A stretch of DNA of 64,000 nucleotides from Deferrivibrio essentukiensis (GTDB lineage Bacteria > Chrysiogenota > Deferribacteres > Deferribacterales > Deferrivibrionaceae): assembly GCF_020480685.1 (NCBI RefSeq), contig NZ_JAJAFU010000007.1:20117-84116 (forward strand). Reading direction: 5' to 3'. Below are positions 25,751 through 34,581 of this stretch, piece after piece. The notes beneath the pieces were generated by a model. That model had not been told where the DNA came from. It saw nothing but the letters and a program-made list of their open reading frames with translations, and did not search any database. Within the stretch, counting starts at the first letter, position 1, and each line of letters opens with the position of its first letter. A program made the position numbers and the translations under genes.

Positions 25751-26674
25751 ATGATGGTAGAAAAGACTCCCAAACTTGATTTTTTTACATATGTGGCTTT
25801 AATAGTAGGTATTGTGGTAGTTGGGTTTCCTATATTGTATGCCATTATTGCAGCTACTTTGCCTTTGGAGGAAGTTTCAAAAGTTCCTATGCCTATGATT
25901 CCGGGTGACCAACTATTGGTAAACATAAAGGAAGCCTGGGTAAGAGGGGATTTGGGAACGCAACTTTTTAATTCTTTTATTATGGCATCGGGGATTACAA
26001 TTGGTAAAATAGTGGTTTCTCTATTTGGTGCATTTTCAATTGTGTATTTTGATTATCGTTTTAGGACATTAGTATTTGCTACAGTATTTTGTACGTTGAT
26101 GTTACCTGTGGAGGTAAGGATAGTGCCAACTTATGAAATGGCAGCAAATCTATTTGGACCTTTACAGGGTGTTTGGAATGCATTGGGTTTGGATTCGATT
26201 ATAAGCTGGTTTGCTGGTCACGATATTGAAGTTAGCTTTGAGCTTAGTCTCCTTGATAGTTATGCCGGGCTGATATTACCACTGACGGCTTCAGCAACAT
26301 GTACATTCTTGTTTAGACAGTTTTTCCTTACAATTCCTGAAGAGTTGTGTGAAGCGGCTAAAATGGACGGTGCTTCCCCTATGACCTTTTTCTGGAAGAT
26401 TCTTGTTCCTCTCTCAAAAACAAATATTGCAGCATTAGTAGTTATCGAATTTGTTTATGGTTGGAATCAGTATCTTTGGCCTCTTTTAATTACCACTAAT
26501 CAAAAGATGACTACAGCTGTAATAGGTCTGCAGCACTTAATACCGTCTCCTGAAGATCCACCTGATTGGCATATAGCAATGGCAGGTACCTTGCTTGTTG
26601 TACTTCCGCCTGTACTTGTGGTTCTTTTTATGCAAAGATGGTTTGTAAAAGGGCTGGTAGAAAGAGAAAAATAA
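25751..26674 (+). CDS. ugpE: sn-glycerol-3-phosphate ABC transporter permease UgpE
   Basis: A 307-residue MalG-type permease. The start MVEKTPKLDFFTYVALIVGIVVVGFPILYA resembles that of E. coli UgpE (M-x-E-x-R-P then LxxxxHxxLILG). The EAA motif is EAAKMDGASPMTFFWKILVPLSK. The WNQYLWPLLIT segment and the C-terminal VLFMQRWFVKGLVEREK are typical. ATG at 25751 (or 25754) has only a weak ribosome site four bases after the ugpA stop, suggesting translational coupling. Confidence 0.9.
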   Translation: MMVEKTPKLDFFTYVALIVGIVVVGFPILYAIIAATLPLEEVSKVPMPMIPGDQLLVNIKEAWVRGDLGTQLFNSFIMASGITIGKIVVSLFGAFSIVYFDYRFRTLVFATVFCTLMLPVEVRIVPTYEMAANLFGPLQGVWNALGLDSIISWFAGHDIEVSFELSLLDSYAGLILPLTASATCTFLFRQFFLTIPEELCEAAKMDGASPMTFFWKILVPLSKTNIAALVVIEFVYGWNQYLWPLLITTNQKMTTAVIGLQHLIPSPEDPPDWHIAMAGTLLVVLPPVLVVLFMQRWFVKGLVEREK

Positions 26675-26719
26675 TTTATTTTTTGTTTTTGTAAATTTAT
26701 AGTTGATTGCGAGGTTTGG

Positions 26720-28333
26720 ATGAACAGACGAGAACATGTAAAAAAACTAAATGAAAAAGATACGTTTGACTTATTGGTAATAGGTGGTGGAGCTACTGGA
26801 GGTGGTATCGCGGTTGATGCAGCATCAAGAGGGCTAAGTGTGCTGCTTGTGGAAAAGAATGATTTTGCAGAAGGGACGAGCAGTCGCAGCACCAAGTTAG
26901 TGCATGGAGGGGTTAGATATCTTGAAAAGGCAGTTAAACATTTGGATAAGGAGCAGTACTCGTTTGTCAAAGAAGGGCTTTATGAAAGAGGCGTAATTTT
27001 AAAAAATGCTCCTCATTTGACTAATAAAATACAGTTTGTTACGCCGTTATATAAGTGGTATGAGCTTCCATATATATTTGCCGGATTAAAACTTTACGAT
27101 ATCCTTTCAGGCAAGATGAGGCTTGGTAAAAGTCGCTTATTATTTAGAAAGGAAACCCTTGAAAAACTTCCTACATTGAATGACCAAAACTTAAAGGGCG
27201 GTGTTTTATATTTTGATGGACAGTTTAATGATGCCAGGATGGCTGTTATGCTTGTTAAAACAGCAGTAAACCAAGGTGCTGTTGCTGTCAATTATATGGA
27301 AGTAACTGATTTGATAAAAGAAAATAACATGGTAGTAGGTGCACATTTAAAAGATAATATTACAGGGGATACATATACCGTTAATGCTAAGGCTGTAGTC
27401 AATGCAACAGGTGCATATGCGGATTCAATTAGAAAAATGGACGATGAAAATGTTGAACCTGTATTAAAAGTAAGCTCAGGTATTCATATAATTTTAGATA
27501 AAAAATTTACTCCTACTGATTATGGAATGATGATTCCTCAAACAGAGGATGGAAGAGTTATTTTTGTTTTACCGTGGGAAGGGCATGCATTGGTGGGGAC
27601 TACTGATGATCCATCTGTTGTTCGTGATCACCCGGAAGTTACTAATAATGAAATTGAGTATGTTCTTAAGCAAATTGCCAGATACTTTAAAACACCTCCG
27701 ACAAAGGATGATATTTTATCTGCATGGTCAGGAATCAGGCCCCTTGTTAAAGATCCTGATGCTACTTCAACTGAGGAAATATTGCGAAATCACTACATTG
27801 AAGTGAGTAAGTCAAAGCTTGTAACCATTACCGGTGGAAAGTGGACAAGCTATCGTCATATGGCCGAAGATGTCGTAGATAGAGTAATAAAAGAGTTTTC
27901 ATTTAATGCAAAACCATGCATTACTTCAGACTTAAAAATAGCAGGTGGGGAAAATTTTAACCCGGAAGGGAATAAGTTACTTCAGAAAAAATATAATATT
28001 GACCATGATATTGCTCTTCATTTGCATAAGTCATACGGCTCTTTAGCAGAAGAGGTTATTAATTCATGTGAAAAAGAGAAGGCTTTTGTTAGACTTGAGA
28101 CTGGTCATCCTTACGTTGAGTCTGAAGTTTATTACTGTGTTAGAAATGAGATGGTAGTGCATGTAGTTGATTTTTTAATTAGAAGAATTCCTCTCGGTTT
28201 GGTTGATATTAAGGCTGCTAAACATGCTTCTTCAAAAGTATTGGAAATTATGGCAGAAGAATTAGGGTGGGACAAATCAAGAGTTGATGAAGAATTAAAA
28301 TTGATTAGTGACAGATTTGATAAGGCAATATGA
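26720..28333 (+). CDS. glpD: glycerol-3-phosphate dehydrogenase (FAD, quinone-linked)
   Basis: A 537-residue membrane-associated flavoenzyme that oxidises G3P to dihydroxyacetone phosphate and passes electrons to the quinone pool. The FAD site is LLVIGGGATGGGIAVDAASRG (residues about 18-38), followed by EGTSSRSTKLVHGGVRYLEK. The substrate-site region TTDDPSVVRD and GIRPLVKD, and the C-terminal DAO_C domain (HPYVESEVYYCVRNEMV) are present. It lies 45 bases after ugpE with GAGG upstream, so imported G3P is oxidised directly to feed respiration and glycolysis. Confidence 0.95.
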   Translation: MNRREHVKKLNEKDTFDLLVIGGGATGGGIAVDAASRGLSVLLVEKNDFAEGTSSRSTKLVHGGVRYLEKAVKHLDKEQYSFVKEGLYERGVILKNAPHLTNKIQFVTPLYKWYELPYIFAGLKLYDILSGKMRLGKSRLLFRKETLEKLPTLNDQNLKGGVLYFDGQFNDARMAVMLVKTAVNQGAVAVNYMEVTDLIKENNMVVGAHLKDNITGDTYTVNAKAVVNATGAYADSIRKMDDENVEPVLKVSSGIHIILDKKFTPTDYGMMIPQTEDGRVIFVLPWEGHALVGTTDDPSVVRDHPEVTNNEIEYVLKQIARYFKTPPTKDDILSAWSGIRPLVKDPDATSTEEILRNHYIEVSKSKLVTITGGKWTSYRHMAEDVVDRVIKEFSFNAKPCITSDLKIAGGENFNPEGNKLLQKKYNIDHDIALHLHKSYGSLAEEVINSCEKEKAFVRLETGHPYVESEVYYCVRNEMVVHVVDFLIRRIPLGLVDIKAAKHASSKVLEIMAEELGWDKSRVDEELKLISDRFDKAI

Positions 28334-29676
28334 GGTATGCTTTGAAAGTGAAAGTAATTTATATCTTAACTGACTCAAATGCGGGTTTGACTTCTATTTT
28401 AAAGGGTAAGCCTAAGTCGTTATTGCGTGTTAATGGTAAATTTTTGATTCAAAGGCAGATAGAAGAGTATTTGAAGCTTGGAATACCTGAACAGGATATT
28501 ACCGTTTTGACTTCATCAGGGATAGAAATTATTAAAGATGCTGTTAGTAATACTCTAAATATAAATATCAAAGATTCAAAGTTGAAAGATTGCCTTAAAG
28601 ATATTCATGATGATTTTGTAATAATTCAAAATGATAGGCACTTAATTACCTCTGATGATTTAAAAAATATTTTTGATGCAAAAACTTCTGTTTACTCAAA
28701 AAACATTGACTTTTATTACTTTTATAAAGAGGATGTGTTCAAATTAGAGGCACAGGACATTGACGATATCTTTAATATGTTGTCAAAAGAGAGGATATCT
28801 GGGTGGTGCAATATACAGTTAGTTAATGTAAACGGTCATCCAATAGAAAATGAGGAAGACCTTTATGAGCTGGAAAAGTCATTATCTGAATTTACCCTTA
28901 AGGGTAAAAAAGCCTTTATTTTTGATCTTGACGGGACTGTATATTTAGGGGATTTGCCGATAGAAAATACCATAAATTTTATTGTGTCCAATTATCAAAA
29001 ATTTAAGTTTTACTTTATGACTAATAATACCTCAAAAAATTTGACGGAATACATAAAACGTTTAAATAATTTTGGTATCCCCGCTACTATTGACAGGATA
29101 ATTTCCCCTTTGATTCCATTGATAGATTATCTCAAGGAGAAAAATATTACAAAAATTTATCCTGTTGCCAATACAAGCATGAAAAATTACCTGAAAGAGC
29201 GGATGCCTGAAATTATTTTTACTGATGATGAGAAAGAGTGCGAAGCTGTTGTTTTGGGATTCGATACTGAGCTTACTTATGAAAAAATGAAAACCGCTGC
29301 GCTTCTTCTAAAAGATAGAAAAATTAGATATTTAGCTACTCATAGTGATAATGTTTGTCCTACCGATAAAGGGGATATCCCTGATGTCGGCTCTTTTATT
29401 GCACTTTTTGAAAAGACTGTTAATCGAACTCCTGAGATAGTTTTTGGTAAACCAAATAAGATATTGTTAGAGCCTATTTTGAGATTGTACAAGGAGAATG
29501 AGCTTGCTGTTTTCGGGGACAGAGTTTATACGGATAAAGTTTTGGCAAATAATGCAGGAATAGATTTTGTCCTTGTATTAAGCGGAGAAGCCACCAGAGC
29601 TGATGTGGAAGGTTTGGAAAGGTTTCCGGAATTGATAATAAAAGATTGTGGTGAGTTAAAATACTTTGGTAATTAA
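28330..29676 (+). CDS. fusion of a degenerate nucleotidyltransferase and a HAD-IIA (NagD-like) phosphatase
   Basis: A 448-residue protein. Residues 8-185 follow the sugar-phosphate nucleotidyltransferase plan: ILTDSNAGLTSILKGKPKSL stands where LAAGxGxRLxPxxxxxPK is expected, then LLRVNGKFLIQRQIEEYLKLGI, and near the end NGHPIENEEDLYELEK resembles the DIDTPEDL block; the glycine-rich loop is lost. Residues 190-448 form an intact HAD-IIA phosphatase: nucleophile FDLDGTVYLGD (Asp199, Asp201), MTNNTSK, GKPNK and FGDRVYTD. It overlaps the glpD stop (ATGA). A TTG at 28342 has a better ribosome site (GAGG) and may be the real start. HAD-IIA enzymes include G3P and phosphoglycolate phosphatases; context suggests a role in G3P balance. 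Confidence 0.75.
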   Translation: MRYALKVKVIYILTDSNAGLTSILKGKPKSLLRVNGKFLIQRQIEEYLKLGIPEQDITVLTSSGIEIIKDAVSNTLNINIKDSKLKDCLKDIHDDFVIIQNDRHLITSDDLKNIFDAKTSVYSKNIDFYYFYKEDVFKLEAQDIDDIFNMLSKERISGWCNIQLVNVNGHPIENEEDLYELEKSLSEFTLKGKKAFIFDLDGTVYLGDLPIENTINFIVSNYQKFKFYFMTNNTSKNLTEYIKRLNNFGIPATIDRIISPLIPLIDYLKEKNITKIYPVANTSMKNYLKERMPEIIFTDDEKECEAVVLGFDTELTYEKMKTAALLLKDRKIRYLATHSDNVCPTDKGDIPDVGSFIALFEKTVNRTPEIVFGKPNKILLEPILRLYKENELAVFGDRVYTDKVLANNAGIDFVLVLSGEATRADVEGLERFPELIIKDCGELKYFGN

Positions 29677-29683
29677 AAGCTGT

Positions 29684-30460
29684 TTATTTATCTTTAAATC
29701 TATATCTTCTTACAATATTTTCTTTTCGTTTTACTTCTTCTATGACTGCAATTTTTTCTTCAACAGTTAAGAGTTTGTGATACCTTTTTAGAAAACTGAT
29801 TAATGATTTAAGCCTGATACTTTCCATATATGGCGTATTTAGACTTAATTGGTCATTTGTTATGGCTCTTTTTACAATGGTTTTAGTTGGAATATATAAA
29901 ATTTCATAAAAAAGAGCAATTCTTAACCATAAGTCATAATCTTCACAAACTTTTAGATATTGATTAAATAATCCTGTTGTGGAGAAAATACTTTTATGAA
30001 ATAAAATAGAGGAAGGGCTGATTCGACAGATGTCCAATATTTTTGTTAGTATTTTCCCTCCATATTTTTTATGTTTTTCCCCTTGATTTACAAATTTACC
30101 CTGTCTGTACCAAAATTCATCGGTATGGCAAACTAAGCTGTTAGCCTTAACCATATTTTTTAATTGAAATTCAAGTTTAAAATTTAACCAAATATCATCT
30201 GAGTCAAGAAGTGCAATATATTCTCCACTACTAATTTTTATCCCAAGATTTCTTGAAAAACTTACCCCTCTATTTATGTTGTTTTTAATAAGCACAATTC
30301 TTGATAAATACGGCTTTAAATAATGTTCTATATCTGTTTTTGAGCCATCATCGATGACTATTATTTCTATATTCTTATAGGTTTGCTGAAAAACGCTTTC
30401 AATAGCATCCTTTAATGTTTGTATTCTATTACAAACCGGTATAATTACAGATATTTTCAT
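29684..30460 (-). CDS. family 2 glycosyltransferase
   Basis: A 258-residue GT-A enzyme: ISVIIPVCNRIQTLKDAIES at the start, IEIIVIDDGS, then NRGVSFSRNLGIKISSGEYIALLDSDDIW, where DSD is the metal and nucleotide-sugar site. The acceptor half contains EDYDLWLRIALF (usual catalytic Asp region). No membrane helix. Its start overlaps the Lrp-type regulator stop (ATGA). It probably acts on envelope polysaccharide or LPS; the substrate is unknown. Confidence 0.88.
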   Translation of the reverse strand: MKISVIIPVCNRIQTLKDAIESVFQQTYKNIEIIVIDDGSKTDIEHYLKPYLSRIVLIKNNINRGVSFSRNLGIKISSGEYIALLDSDDIWLNFKLEFQLKNMVKANSLVCHTDEFWYRQGKFVNQGEKHKKYGGKILTKILDICRISPSSILFHKSIFSTTGLFNQYLKVCEDYDLWLRIALFYEILYIPTKTIVKRAITNDQLSLNTPYMESIRLKSLISFLKRYHKLLTVEEKIAVIEEVKRKENIVRRYRFKDK

Positions 30461-30927
30461 TCAAAAAAGTCTTCTGTCAACCTCTTCTTATTCATAATAG
30501 TAGAAAATACCAGTATTGTATTAGTCCGCTGTACTCCACTTATGTTTCTCAACTTTTTTATTAATCTTGAAAGTGTGGACGTATTTTTTGTAACAACTTT
30601 TAAAATCATTGTGAAATCTCCAGTGACATGATGGCATTCTACTATGTCTTGAGAAATTTCACTCAGCGACTGTTCAAAATCGATAATATGTTGTGTATTG
30701 TCAATGCTTATTCCGATAAATGCGGTGATATCGTAACCAAGTGCTTTATAATTTACTTCTGTTGTGTATTGTTTTATAATGCCATCAGACTCAAGCTTTT
30801 TTACCCGTTCAATAACGGATGGGGATTTCATACCTACCTTTTTGGCAATATCCGCATAAGGAATCCTACCATTTTTAATCATCAGATTGATAATTTGGAT
30901 ATCTATTTCGTCAAGATTATGTTTCAT
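30457..30927 (-). CDS. Lrp/AsnC family transcriptional regulator
   Basis: A 156-residue regulator: N-terminal helix-turn-helix (LDEIDIQIINLMIKNGRIPYADIAKKVGMKSPSVIERVKKLE, with the family IxxR/ERVxxLE end) and C-terminal RAM ligand-binding domain (GYDITAFIGISIDN through GDFTMILKVVTKNTSTLSRLI). The ATG at 30927 has GAGAGGT seven bases upstream; an in-frame start 15 bases earlier overlaps nth and is less likely. Lrp-type proteins usually respond to amino acids. Target genes are not shown by the sequence. Confidence 0.9.
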   Translation of the reverse strand: MKHNLDEIDIQIINLMIKNGRIPYADIAKKVGMKSPSVIERVKKLESDGIIKQYTTEVNYKALGYDITAFIGISIDNTQHIIDFEQSLSEISQDIVECHHVTGDFTMILKVVTKNTSTLSRLIKKLRNISGVQRTNTILVFSTIMNKKRLTEDFFE

Positions 30928-30931
30928 ATAA

Positions 30932-31588
30932 TTACCTCTCATTTTTTATGTTAATTTTATCACAATACTTATCAATAAAGCAACTTGAACATAAGGGTGA
31001 AATTGGTTTGCATATTTTTTGACCGTATACGACAAGTATTTTATTTAATTTTATCCAATATTTATCAGGAATAATTTTTTTTAGCTCTATTTCTGTTTCG
31101 TTAGGAGATTTTGTTTTTACAAGTCCCATTCTGTTTGATATCCTGTGAACATGCGTATCAACACAGACCTCTTTTTTTCCAAATCCTTCTATCATTACAA
31201 GTGTAGCTGTTTTTCTCCCTATACCTTTAAATTTCAGTAATTCATCGATATTATCAGGTACTAATGAATCGTATTCGTCAACTAACTTTTTAGATATTTC
31301 TTTAATTGTCACAGCTTTTTTTCTATAGAATCCGGCTGGGAAAATAAGTTTTTCAATTTCTTCAACAGATATCTGTATTATCTTTTCAGGTGTGTCAGCA
31401 CGATTAAAAAGATTTAGAGAAGACTTTAATGTTACTTCATCTTTAGTCCTGAGGGATATTATAGTACTAATCAGTACTTTGAAAGGGTCGTTATTACACA
31501 TTTTAGCTATTTTTGTGACAGATGGCTCATTTTCATTCTTGTAAAATATTTCAAGTTGTTTAAATATTGCTTGGATATCTTTAGACAT
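30932..31588 (-). CDS. nth: endonuclease III (DNA glycosylase/AP lyase)
   Basis: A 218-residue base-excision repair enzyme. The helix-hairpin-helix LLKFKGIGRKTATLVM holds the catalytic Lys, and VCVDTHVHRISNRMGL the catalytic Asp. The C-terminal [4Fe-4S] site is CX6CX2CX5C (CKPISPLCSSCFIDKYC). Length is standard. Its start overlaps the 82-residue gene by eight bases, and the Lrp gene follows after four bases. Confidence 0.95.
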   Translation of the reverse strand: MSKDIQAIFKQLEIFYKNENEPSVTKIAKMCNNDPFKVLISTIISLRTKDEVTLKSSLNLFNRADTPEKIIQISVEEIEKLIFPAGFYRKKAVTIKEISKKLVDEYDSLVPDNIDELLKFKGIGRKTATLVMIEGFGKKEVCVDTHVHRISNRMGLVKTKSPNETEIELKKIIPDKYWIKLNKILVVYGQKICKPISPLCSSCFIDKYCDKINIKNER

Positions 31589-31829
31589 TATCTATAAAGT
31601 CGCGAATTTTTGGTTTCAAGTGTAGGGTATCAAGGTTAAATTTTTTAAGCGAACTTGCGATAACATTTGCCTTGTACTCATCGGTAGCTTTTCTGTCAAT
31701 GATAATCATATACTTATCATTGACTTTACAAAGCCCACCTTTGGCACTTGTTTTTTCAAATCTTACTTTAATATCCAGTTTATCGCAAATTTCGGTTAGC
31801 TCAGATACTATCTTTTTTATATTGCTCAT
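31581..31829 (-). CDS. conserved small protein of unknown function
   Basis: An 82-residue protein without signal or membrane segment. The pattern RFEKTSAKGGLCKVNDKYMIIIDRKA followed by ANVIASSLKKFNLDTLHLKPKIRDFI resembles a widespread unnamed family in which GGLCRxxGxxxxxxD is followed by a short helix and FxLxxxFLxPxxR. The function is not known. It overlaps the MFS gene stop (ATGA) and the nth start (eight bases), so it is translated with both. Confidence 0.6.
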   Translation of the reverse strand: MSNIKKIVSELTEICDKLDIKVRFEKTSAKGGLCKVNDKYMIIIDRKATDEYKANVIASSLKKFNLDTLHLKPKIRDFIDNV

Positions 31830-32971
31830 AGCTGATATTTTAGCAAAAATTTTTTTCTATACAATAACAAAATTATTGTAGCAAAAAAACTAAATATACT
31901 GCCAATCATAAACATATGGTTTACTCCAACAAAGTCAAAAAGATATCCGGAAAGAATTGAACCGAATATCGCTCCAAGACCGTAAATTAATGAAGAGTAA
32001 AAGCTTTGTGCTTTGAGTCTACTTTCTGCAGCAATATAATCTTTTATATATCTTATTATTGATAAGTGAAATGTGCCAAATGCAAACCCGTGAATTGTAT
32101 TTATGAAAAGTAGCACCATAGCAGATTCTGCATATCCAATAACAAGTGATCTCACACCACCTAAAAACATTGAAAAAATTAAGAGTGTAAAGGGGGAAAT
32201 TTTTTTAAAAAGTTTATTGGAGAAAAACATGAGCAATATTTCCGCAAAAATTCCGATAGACCATATTGTCCCGGCAATAGTTTGGGATTCATTTAGGTAT
32301 TCAACCTTAATGTTTAAAAAGTTATGAAAAAAGGTTAATGAAATGTAGTGTAATATACTTGCAATTAAGATGATTTTGAAATCAAAACTTAATTTATTAC
32401 TATCTTGTTTGTACTTAGCTCTCTCAATATTTTCAAGCTTAATAAAAAGTATGGTTATGGCTGATAAAAAACCTGTTAATATTGTCATGGTAATGAAAAC
32501 ATTGATGCTGAAATAATCTACAAGTAGCCCTGTAAAGGTAGTAAAGCAAATAAATCCTATAGAGCCATACATTCTAATTTTGCCATACTCTATCCCTGAT
32601 TCTCTTGAAAACTCATTAGAAATATGGTCCATTACAGGTAAAATACCTACTCTTGTAACGGCATAGATTATAAAAGTTAAAAATGTAAGAAGATAATTTT
32701 TTGAGAGTAAAAGTATGACACTGACATTAGAAACCAGTATTGCTGTTATAACGAATACTGTTTTTGACTTTATTTTATTATATGTTTTAGTCCATGTGTT
32801 GGTTAATAAAAATTTAATAATGGATATGACTGTTATAAAAAGACCTATATCTTTTCCTGAAAATCCGTTGTGTTTGAGATATAAAGCTACAAAGGGGATA
32901 AATATCCCAAGTGTCCCGAAATGAAAAAAGTAAAAAAAAGATAAAAAGGCGGCTTTTTTTGTATGTGACAC
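31826..32971 (-). CDS. MFS transporter (HcaT/LacY-like MFS_1 group)
   Basis: A 381-residue protein with about 12 helices. The start KKAAFLSFFYFFHFGTLGIFIPFVALYLKHNGFSGKDIGLF and the loop GKIRMYGSIGFICFT match the MFS_1-like (3-phenylpropionate transporter/LacY-like) group. The substrate is unknown. The only plausible start is a GTG at 32971, with AAGGCGG five bases upstream. Both the ribosome site and the start codon lie in a terminator-shaped hairpin (32944-32985), so expression is probably limited or controlled. Confidence 0.82.
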   Translation of the reverse strand: MSHTKKAAFLSFFYFFHFGTLGIFIPFVALYLKHNGFSGKDIGLFITVISIIKFLLTNTWTKTYNKIKSKTVFVITAILVSNVSVILLLSKNYLLTFLTFIIYAVTRVGILPVMDHISNEFSRESGIEYGKIRMYGSIGFICFTTFTGLLVDYFSINVFITMTILTGFLSAITILFIKLENIERAKYKQDSNKLSFDFKIILIASILHYISLTFFHNFLNIKVEYLNESQTIAGTIWSIGIFAEILLMFFSNKLFKKISPFTLLIFSMFLGGVRSLVIGYAESAMVLLFINTIHGFAFGTFHLSIIRYIKDYIAAESRLKAQSFYSSLIYGLGAIFGSILSGYLFDFVGVNHMFMIGSIFSFFATIILLLYRKKFLLKYQL

Positions 32972-32985
32972 TATTGCCGCCTTTT
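32944..32985 (-). terminator. terminator-like hairpin enclosing the MFS gene start
   Basis: AAAAGGCGGC (32944-32953) pairs perfectly with 32976-32985 around a 22-base loop. On the minus strand the 3' arm is followed by TTTTTATCTTTTTTTT. It lies just after the cysteine desulfurase stop; its 5' arm holds the MFS ribosome site and its loop the GTG start. Confidence 0.65.
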
Positions 32986-32988
32986 ACA

Positions 32989-34155
32989 CTAAGAATTTTG
33001 AATTTGTTGGTAGAGTGGTGAAATAGCTCTGAGCTTTGCTACATTTTCTTTTAAAATTTCAACGGCCTTATCTACTTCCTCTAATGTATTAAATCTCCCT
33101 AAGCTAAATCTAAGTGCTCCATGAGCATCTACAGGGTTTATATTTATAGCTTTGAGCACATGTGAAGCATCCATACTGTCAGATGAGCAAGCTGAGCCCG
33201 TAGAGCAGCATATTTCTCCTGCATAGACCATAAGCGCTTCACCCTCAATATATTTAAATGTGATATTCGAAACACTGCAAATTCTTGGCTCACCACCATT
33301 TACATAGCAATGTGGGATTTCTGTGACTACCCTTTGCTCAAATCTGTCCCTCAATGTTTTTATATGAGCTATGTCCTTGTCAAGTTCGTTTGAAATTATT
33401 TCACAGGCTTCCCCTATGCCTACAATATAAGGGACATTTTCCGTGCCGGCTCTAAGCCCAAACTCATGATGACCACCGTAAATAATAGGTTTTAGAATAT
33501 CTTTCAACTCTCTATCAACATAAAGCACCCCTATCCCTTTTGGTGCATAAATTTTGTGACCGGAAAAGCTTAAAAGATGAACACCCAATTCAGATACATC
33601 TACCTTCATTTTTCCTACAGCTTGAACTGCATCTGAATGGAATATAATATTTTTTTCTCTGGCATAAGTTGCAAGTTCTTTAATGGGCTGAATTGTTCCA
33701 ATTTCATTGTTAGCAAGCATAATACTTGCCAGTATTGTTTTATCTGTTATAGCCTTTTTGAAATCTTCAATTTCTATATGACCTGAACTGTTTACAGGAA
33801 GATAGGTTATTTCAAAGCCTTCTTTTTCAAGCTCTTCACAAGCCTCAGTGATAGCTTTATGTTCAATGTTTGAGGTGATAATGTGATTCCCTTTATCTTT
33901 TAAAGCTCTGGCAATTCCAAAAAGGGCAAGGTTATCCGATTCGGAGCCACTTGCCGTAAATATTATTTCTTCAGGCTCAGCAGATATTAGGTTTGCTACT
34001 TTTTCCCTTGCACTTTCAAGATGTTCTCTTGCAGTCCTTCCGAGAGAATGCAGGCTTGAAGGGTTTCCATAGATATCCTCAAAATAAGGAAGCATAGCCT
34101 CTACAACTCTTTTATCTACTCTTGTGGTTGCACTATTATCAAAGTATATAGCCAT
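32989..34155 (-). CDS. cysteine desulfurase (NifS/IscS type)
   Basis: A 388-residue PLP enzyme that takes sulfur from cysteine for Fe-S clusters and other sulfur cofactors. Start YFDNSATTRVDKRVVEAM, PLP Lys in LLSFSGHKIYAPKGIGVLY, and the active-site Cys loop CCSTGSACSS. The loop and length match class I NifS-like enzymes. It follows an IscR-like regulator by 12 bases and cysE one gene further up. No iscU/nifU scaffold gene is next to it, so its sulfur acceptor is elsewhere. Confidence 0.93.
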   Translation of the reverse strand: MAIYFDNSATTRVDKRVVEAMLPYFEDIYGNPSSLHSLGRTAREHLESAREKVANLISAEPEEIIFTASGSESDNLALFGIARALKDKGNHIITSNIEHKAITEACEELEKEGFEITYLPVNSSGHIEIEDFKKAITDKTILASIMLANNEIGTIQPIKELATYAREKNIIFHSDAVQAVGKMKVDVSELGVHLLSFSGHKIYAPKGIGVLYVDRELKDILKPIIYGGHHEFGLRAGTENVPYIVGIGEACEIISNELDKDIAHIKTLRDRFEQRVVTEIPHCYVNGGEPRICSVSNITFKYIEGEALMVYAGEICCSTGSACSSDSMDASHVLKAININPVDAHGALRFSLGRFNTLEEVDKAVEILKENVAKLRAISPLYQQIQNS

Positions 34156-34167
34156 ATTTACTTACCT

Positions 34168-34581
34168 CTATAAACAATTATTTTTATTTTTTAAGTCAGC
34201 GAGAGTAACTTTTTCAAAGAAAATATCAATATCTTTTTTTAATTCAAACCACAACCAATTTACCGCACATTCGGATGATTTTGTACAGCCGTCATTGTCA
34301 ATACAATCAACAGGTTTTATTGGTCCATCCATTGCATAAATAACTTGTCTGATGGTTATTTCTGATGGCTTTTTTGCTAACATATATCCACCGCTTATCC
34401 CTCTTGTAGACATTACGACACCGGCTTTTTTTAATTTTGAGAAAATTTGCTCAAGATATTTTAAGGAAATATCCTCGTATTCTGAAATCTTTTTTAAAGA
34501 TACAGGTTCACTTTCCCCATTAAGTACCAAAAGAGCGTAAATTGCCCTAATTGCATATCTACTCTTTGTTGTTATTTTCAT
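34168..34581 (-). CDS. Rrf2 family regulator, IscR-like
   Basis: A 137-residue Rrf2 protein. The winged helix begins [18 protein letters not shown] and includes [29 protein letters not shown]. Three cysteines (93, 99, 105) have the CX5CX5C spacing of the IscR [2Fe-2S] site. The residue three after the last Cys, His107 in E. coli IscR, is Asn108 here, so the fourth ligand may differ. Start is the ATG at 34581, with GGGGGAT ten bases upstream; it overlaps the cysE end by 23 bases. It probably senses Fe-S status and controls cysE/cysteine desulfurase, or acts as a CymR-like cysteine regulator. Confidence 0.83.
   Translation of the reverse strand: MKITTKSRYAIRAIYALLVLNGESEPVSLKKISEYEDISLKYLEQIFSKLKKAGVVMSTRGISGGYMLAKKPSEITIRQVIYAMDGPIKPVDCIDNDGCTKSSECAVNWLWFELKKDIDIFFEKVTLADLKNKNNCL

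Noticed and set aside
26500..26970. 156-residue minus-strand frame opposite ugpE and glpD
   Set aside because: Shadow of two well-supported genes; low-complexity composition, no homology pattern.
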